From: JALZKA01 sp963754045
Lineage (GTDB): Bacteria; Actinomycetota; Thermoleophilia; Solirubrobacterales; 70-9
Direction: 5' to 3'
NCBI GenBank assembly: GCA_963754045.1
Contig: CAVWEN010000002.1
Span: forward strand, 930,001 to 994,000
DNA: 64,000 nucleotides
A program made the translations under genes and the position numbers. Every line of letters starts with the position of its first letter. Position 1 is the first letter of the stretch. The notes beneath the pieces were generated by a model. The model searched no databases, was not told the DNA's origin, and saw nothing but the letters and a program-made list of their open reading frames with translations. Below, one piece after another: positions 60,451 through 64,000 of the stretch.

Positions 60451-60789
60451 ATGGCCGACGGCCTCCCGGCCCCCCTGCTGCGCTTCGCCCTGGTCACGGC
60501 GACCGTCTGTGCGGTGATCGTTCTCGCCGGGATCCTGCCCGAGGTGGTGCGTTACGCCTGCGTCGGCGCGATCGTCGCGGTCGCCGCCCTGACGATCACC
60601 GAGCGCAGGCGCGAGGGCGGCGGCTGGTGGCTCCTGCTGGGCGCCGGGGCACTGCTGAGCGCCGTTGGCGCCGGCTTGGCCGAGCTGTCGGACACGGTTG
60701 GCGGCCTAATCGCGATCACGGGTGGCGCGCTGGTCGTGATCGCGTGCACGATCGGCTATCCCGTGGACCGCCCGCGCTCGACCTCATAG
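60451..60789 (+). CDS. small integral membrane protein
   Basis: The 112-residue protein has about four hydrophobic segments (FALVTATVCAVIVLAGIL, YACVGAIVAVAALTI, WWLLLGAGALLSAVGAGL, GLIAITGGALVVIACTIGY). It follows the lipoprotein by six bases and is likely co-transcribed. No family recognised. Confidence 0.68.
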   Translation: MADGLPAPLLRFALVTATVCAVIVLAGILPEVVRYACVGAIVAVAALTITERRREGGGWWLLLGAGALLSAVGAGLAELSDTVGGLIAITGGALVVIACTIGYPVDRPRSTS

Positions 60790-60822
60790 CTCAAGGTCAC
60801 CCCCGCTGGAGATGATTCGAGC

Positions 60823-62724
60823 TCACGCGCCTCCGGCTCGGCTCCTCAGGGCGAGTCCGACCCGTAGCGCTACACCCGAGCTGGCAATTAGCAAGCCGAG
60901 CGCCAGGAGCGCGCCGACGTCGAGGCCGGTGAAGGGTATTCGTCCAGTTCCGCCGACGCCGCCGACGACGCTCGGCCCGCGGATATCTGTGCCCTCGACC
61001 TCGGCGCTTTCCACCGTCGTTCTCTCCGTGACCTCGTTGTCGGTGGGGTCTGGGTCGTCGCGCTTGCTGCGCACGCGTGCCACGTTATGGAGGACTCCCG
61101 TCTCCTGGGGTCGGACGACGATCTTCACCGCCTCCTCGGAGCCGACCCCGATGCCGCCGATGTTGCACGTGACGACCTCCTCGCCCTCGGAACAGGTTCC
61201 CTGCGTCGGCTCGACGTGCACCAGCTCGACGCCGCCCGGCAGTTCGTCCACGACCCGGACGCTGGGTGCGAGGTCCGGGCCCTGGTTGCCGACGACGAGG
61301 CGGTAGCGCAGCCGCTCACCCACTTCGACCGGGTCGGGATCGTCGGACTTTCGGATTCCGAGGTCGGCTTCCATGCCGTCACCGCCGCCGCCGCCGTCTC
61401 CGGTGGAGAGGTCGCGTCTGTACACCTGCTGGCGTTCCTGACCCCCGTTGCCCTCTTCGGTCAGGTTCGCGGCGGAGGAGTCCCAAACGACGAATCGTGC
61501 GGTGGATGAGAGATCGGGTTGCTGAGAGCTGGCGTTGCCGGGCGCACCGCTCTCGCCCGAGGCCCGGCTCACGAAGGTCGTCGTCCCCTCGTCGAGGTCG
61601 CGGACGAAGATGTCCGTGGCCCCGTCCTCGTCGTCCGTGCTGAGGTTCGTCGCGTCCGACGCGAAGGCCACGTAGCGTCCGTCGTCGGAGAGCGCGGCGA
61701 CGAACTCGGTGAAGCTATTGGCCGGAGCTCCGCCGGAGGCGCGGCTGCCGAGGACCGTCGAATCGGCGCCGAGGTCGCGGATAAAGAGATCCTGCTGGCC
61801 GTCGGGGTCGTCGCTCGTGACGCCATTGGTCGATGAGACGAAGTACACGACTGTCCCGTCGCCCGAGATGTCCGCTCCGAAGACGCTGCCCACGGGGTCG
61901 CCGTTCTCCCGTCTGGAGACCAACTCGGTAGTCCCTGCCTGTCGGTCCCGCAGGAAAAAGTTGCCCGCGCCTGCGCCGTTGCCGGGCAGGTTCGTCGCGT
62001 CGGAGTAGAAAAGGACGTAACGGCCGTCGTCGGAGAGGTCGTCCGCGGAGTTGGTCGCGTTTGCCCCGTCGCCGTTGGCGCCATCGTCGCGGCCGACGAA
62101 CTCGGTCGTGTCCGTCTGGAGGTCGCGGACGAACGCGTTTGAGAGGGAGTTGTCGTCGTCGCCGCTGAGGCTGTTCCCGCGCGAGCTGAAGGAAACGAAG
62201 CGCCCGTTCCCCGAGATCGACGGCGTGATCGAGTTCTCCTCCGAGGGGTCCCCGTTGGCGCCCGTCCCGCGGCTGACGAGCTCGGTGGTGTTGGCCTGCA
62301 GGTCGCGGATGAAGATGTCGCGAACCGACTCTCCGTCGTTGTCGGGATCGTCCACGTCCTCGGAGCTCAGGTTGTCGGCGTCGCTCTCGAAGACGACGTA
62401 GCGTCCGTCCTCGGAGATGTCGTGGTTGAAGGCGAAGCCGTCGGCCTCGGCGCCGACGGCGCCGCTCGCCCGGCTCGCGATTGTGGTGGTGCCGGCCGCG
62501 ATGTCGCGAACGTAGACCCGTTCGCCGGACCCGTAGGCGACCACGTTTCCGTTGCCCGAGACCTTCGGGATCGCCCCCGGGGCTACGTTGCCCGCCGGCC
62601 CATCCTCGCGACTGACGAGGATCGTGTCGCCGGTGGCCCCAAGGGCGCTCGCCGCGAGCACGACGAGCAGGGCGCACGCCGTCGCCAACACCGTCCTGCC
62701 CCGTTCCCTCAAGCGCCGCCTCAT
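60823..62724 (-). CDS. surface beta-propeller protein with DUF11 domain and sortase-like tail
   Basis: The 633-residue protein has a signal peptide (TACALLVVLAASALGA). About seven propeller blades follow, each with an SxDGRYV core and an FIRDLQxxTTELVSR-like strand (PD40/WD40-like), then a Gly linker and a DUF11 domain (GERLRYRLVVGNQGPDLAPS, cited core). It ends IPFTGLD, a hydrophobic helix and RSR. This tail is close to the LPXTG cell-wall sorting signal. It is probably anchored outside the cell. Confidence 0.82.
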   Translation of the reverse strand: MRRRLRERGRTVLATACALLVVLAASALGATGDTILVSREDGPAGNVAPGAIPKVSGNGNVVAYGSGERVYVRDIAAGTTTIASRASGAVGAEADGFAFNHDISEDGRYVVFESDADNLSSEDVDDPDNDGESVRDIFIRDLQANTTELVSRGTGANGDPSEENSITPSISGNGRFVSFSSRGNSLSGDDDNSLSNAFVRDLQTDTTEFVGRDDGANGDGANATNSADDLSDDGRYVLFYSDATNLPGNGAGAGNFFLRDRQAGTTELVSRRENGDPVGSVFGADISGDGTVVYFVSSTNGVTSDDPDGQQDLFIRDLGADSTVLGSRASGGAPANSFTEFVAALSDDGRYVAFASDATNLSTDDEDGATDIFVRDLDEGTTTFVSRASGESGAPGNASSQQPDLSSTARFVVWDSSAANLTEEGNGGQERQQVYRRDLSTGDGGGGGDGMEADLGIRKSDDPDPVEVGERLRYRLVVGNQGPDLAPSVRVVDELPGGVELVHVEPTQGTCSEGEEVVTCNIGGIGVGSEEAVKIVVRPQETGVLHNVARVRSKRDDPDPTDNEVTERTTVESAEVEGTDIRGPSVVGGVGGTGRIPFTGLDVGALLALGLLIASSGVALRVGLALRSRAGGA

Positions 62725-62885
62725 TGGCGCTACCAGTCTAACGCCGGGGGCCGCTGTTGGAGACGGTTCCGCGGCGCCGCCCGCGTCTTTTCACTACGCT
62801 CACTTTGCCGTGATGGTTGTGCTGCGAGGGAAGGGAATCGGCCCGCCTGGAGCCGGGGCCCTCTACGCGTCCGGGGGAGCGAACG
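62725..62885. other. divergent gap between propeller and oxidoreductase genes
   Basis: The 161 bases hold no convincing gene. GGGGGAG at 62873-62879 is the ribosome binding site of the following gene, and TCACTACGCTCACTTT near 62790 is the most AT-rich part, a possible promoter region. Confidence 0.4.
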
Positions 62886-64000
62886 ATGGGCTCTGCTGAT
62901 GACGTCTCCCCGGCCGAGGTGCTGATCGTCGGCGGAGGGATTGCGGGGCTCGAGGCAATGCTTGCCTTGCACGACCTCGCCGGCGAGCGGGTCAAGCTAT
63001 CCCTGCTGGCGCCGGAGCCCGATTTCGTTTACCGGCCACTCCTTGTCGACGAGCCATTTTCCGGCGAGCCCGCGGCCCGCCATGAGCTGGACGCCATTGC
63101 GCAGGACCTAGGCGCCGATCTGATCCGCTCCGGGCTCTCGCGTCTGGACCCCTCTGAACACCGCGCGTTCACGACCGACGGGGGCGAGCTCGCCTACGAC
63201 TCATGCGTCGTTTGCACGGGTGCCAAGTCGCGACCGGCGTTTGAGAGTGAGGTCGCCACCACGCTGCGCTCCTGGGCCGAACCGCCGGATATTGACGGGG
63301 CAATCGACAGGGCTGCCCAGCACACGAGCAAGAAGCTCGCATTCGTGATCCCGCCAGGGGTTGGCTGGGGACTGCCGCTGTACGAACTCGCGATTCTGAC
63401 GAACAGGCGGGCCGCCGATCGTGGTCTTGACCTGGATGTCGTCATCGTCTCGCCCGAAACACGTCCACTTGCGATCTTCGGCGCCAACGGATCGAAAGCC
63501 GTGGCTGACCTCTTGTCCTCACGGGGAATCGAGTTCGTCGGCGACACGGCCGTCGGAGAAGTGCAAGGAGGGCTCGTGGCACACCCTAGGGGTGAGCCGC
63601 TGGATGCGGGCGCGGTCGTCGCGCTGCCCCTGATCGAGGGTCCGAGTATTTCCGGCCTTCCCGCCGACAAAGATGGATTCATCCCGGTCGACGACTTCGG
63701 AGCGGTGACGGGAACGAAGGACGTATACGCGGCGGGCGACTGCACCAACTTCCCGATCAAGCAAGGCGGCCTTGGGACACAGCAGGCGGACGCGATCGCG
63801 GAACGCATCGCGGAGAGGACGGGGGCGCCCGTGGAGCCGCAGCCGTTTCGACCGATCCTGAGGGGAAAGCTCTTCACGGATCTCGACTCCATGTTCCTCT
63901 CGGCTCCGATCGCCGGAGGTGGCGGCGAGGGCGGTGCAGGGTCCGAGCACCTCTGGTTGCCCGCGCACAAGGTCGCGGGTAAGTACCTCGCTCCGTACCT
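62886..64000 (+). CDS. FAD-dependent pyridine-nucleotide/quinone oxidoreductase (3' end outside window)
   Basis: At least 371 residues are visible from ATG 62886, which has GGGGGAG six bases before it. The N-terminal FAD motif VLIVGGGIAGLEAML and the second FAD motif DVYAAGDCTNFPI, with YDSCVVCTGAKSRP between, place it with NDH-2/sulfide:quinone reductase-like flavoproteins. The catalytic cysteines of sulfide:quinone reductases are not clearly present, so electron donor and acceptor are unknown. It continues past the window edge. Confidence 0.85.
   Translation, partial: MGSADDVSPAEVLIVGGGIAGLEAMLALHDLAGERVKLSLLAPEPDFVYRPLLVDEPFSGEPAARHELDAIAQDLGADLIRSGLSRLDPSEHRAFTTDGGELAYDSCVVCTGAKSRPAFESEVATTLRSWAEPPDIDGAIDRAAQHTSKKLAFVIPPGVGWGLPLYELAILTNRRAADRGLDLDVVIVSPETRPLAIFGANGSKAVADLLSSRGIEFVGDTAVGEVQGGLVAHPRGEPLDAGAVVALPLIEGPSISGLPADKDGFIPVDDFGAVTGTKDVYAAGDCTNFPIKQGGLGTQQADAIAERIAERTGAPVEPQPFRPILRGKLFTDLDSMFLSAPIAGGGGEGGAGSEHLWLPAHKVAGKYLAPY

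Overview
The window is 64 kb of GC-rich, tightly packed bacterial chromosome. Gene content and order point to an actinobacterium: an F-type ATP synthase operon preceded by rpmE-prfA-prmC-tsaC-wecA genes, secreted proteins with CSLREA-type N-termini, an LCP cell-wall ligase, a sortase-like tail, and many start codons without a Shine-Dalgarno sequence but with a TANNNT box 6-9 bases upstream. A deep-branching class such as Thermoleophilia would fit, but that is an inference without a marker-gene tree. No tRNA, rRNA, CRISPR array, insertion sequence or prophage was recognised. No gene-free stretch exceeds 300 bases.

Layout. 1-3.9 kb: methyltransferase, GH57 branching enzyme and GT4 glucosyltransferase in one operon, followed by a convergent hexapeptide acyltransferase; this resembles the mycobacterial methylglucose lipopolysaccharide locus. 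3.9-14.6 kb: acyl-CoA metabolism (MeaB, acyl-CoA dehydrogenase, thiolase, a two-subunit B12-dependent mutase with isobutyryl-CoA mutase-type active-site residues), leucyl aminopeptidase, a HAD phosphatase, a lysyl oxidase-like secreted protein and an alcohol dehydrogenase. 14.6-19.1 kb: a secreted-protein island with a duplicated beta-helix unit, one copy dead. 19.1-24.6 kb: etfB-etfA-ETF:quinone oxidoreductase behind a palindromic operator, then a GNAT acetyltransferase and a metallo-beta-lactamase-fold hydrolase. 24.6-43.2 kb: the housekeeping block rpmE-prfA-prmC-tsaC-rpiB-glyA-DUF354-wecA-atp. It is interrupted between rpiB and glyA by accessory genes: a lipoprotein barnase-like RNase with barstar, a TetR/R2-like oxidase operon, and a DUF559 gene flanked by a dispersed hairpin repeat.

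43.2-50.3 kb: M20 peptidase, LCP protein, UDP-glucose dehydrogenase, sugar nucleotidyltransferase, phosphoglucose/phosphomannose isomerase (cell-surface sugar supply). 50.3-53.9 kb: MacB/FtsX-type ABC exporter with its own operator. 53.9-59.2 kb: ArfB ribosome-rescue factor with an unusual hairpin over its ribosome binding site, S-adenosylhomocysteinase, a second nucleotidyltransferase, homoserine kinase, a ParA-like ATPase, an Hsp20 remnant and a zinc-ribbon/FHA protein. 59.2-64 kb: an SRPBCC protein, a lipoprotein, a small membrane protein, a surface beta-propeller protein and a flavin oxidoreductase cut by the window edge.

Working together: fatty-acid or branched-chain acyl-CoA oxidation (acyl-CoA dehydrogenase, thiolase, mutase with MeaB) would hand electrons to ETF and ETF:quinone oxidoreductase, and then to the proton gradient used by the ATP synthase encoded in the same window. 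Envelope building is the second theme (glucan locus, WecA, LCP, nucleotide sugars, secreted proteins).
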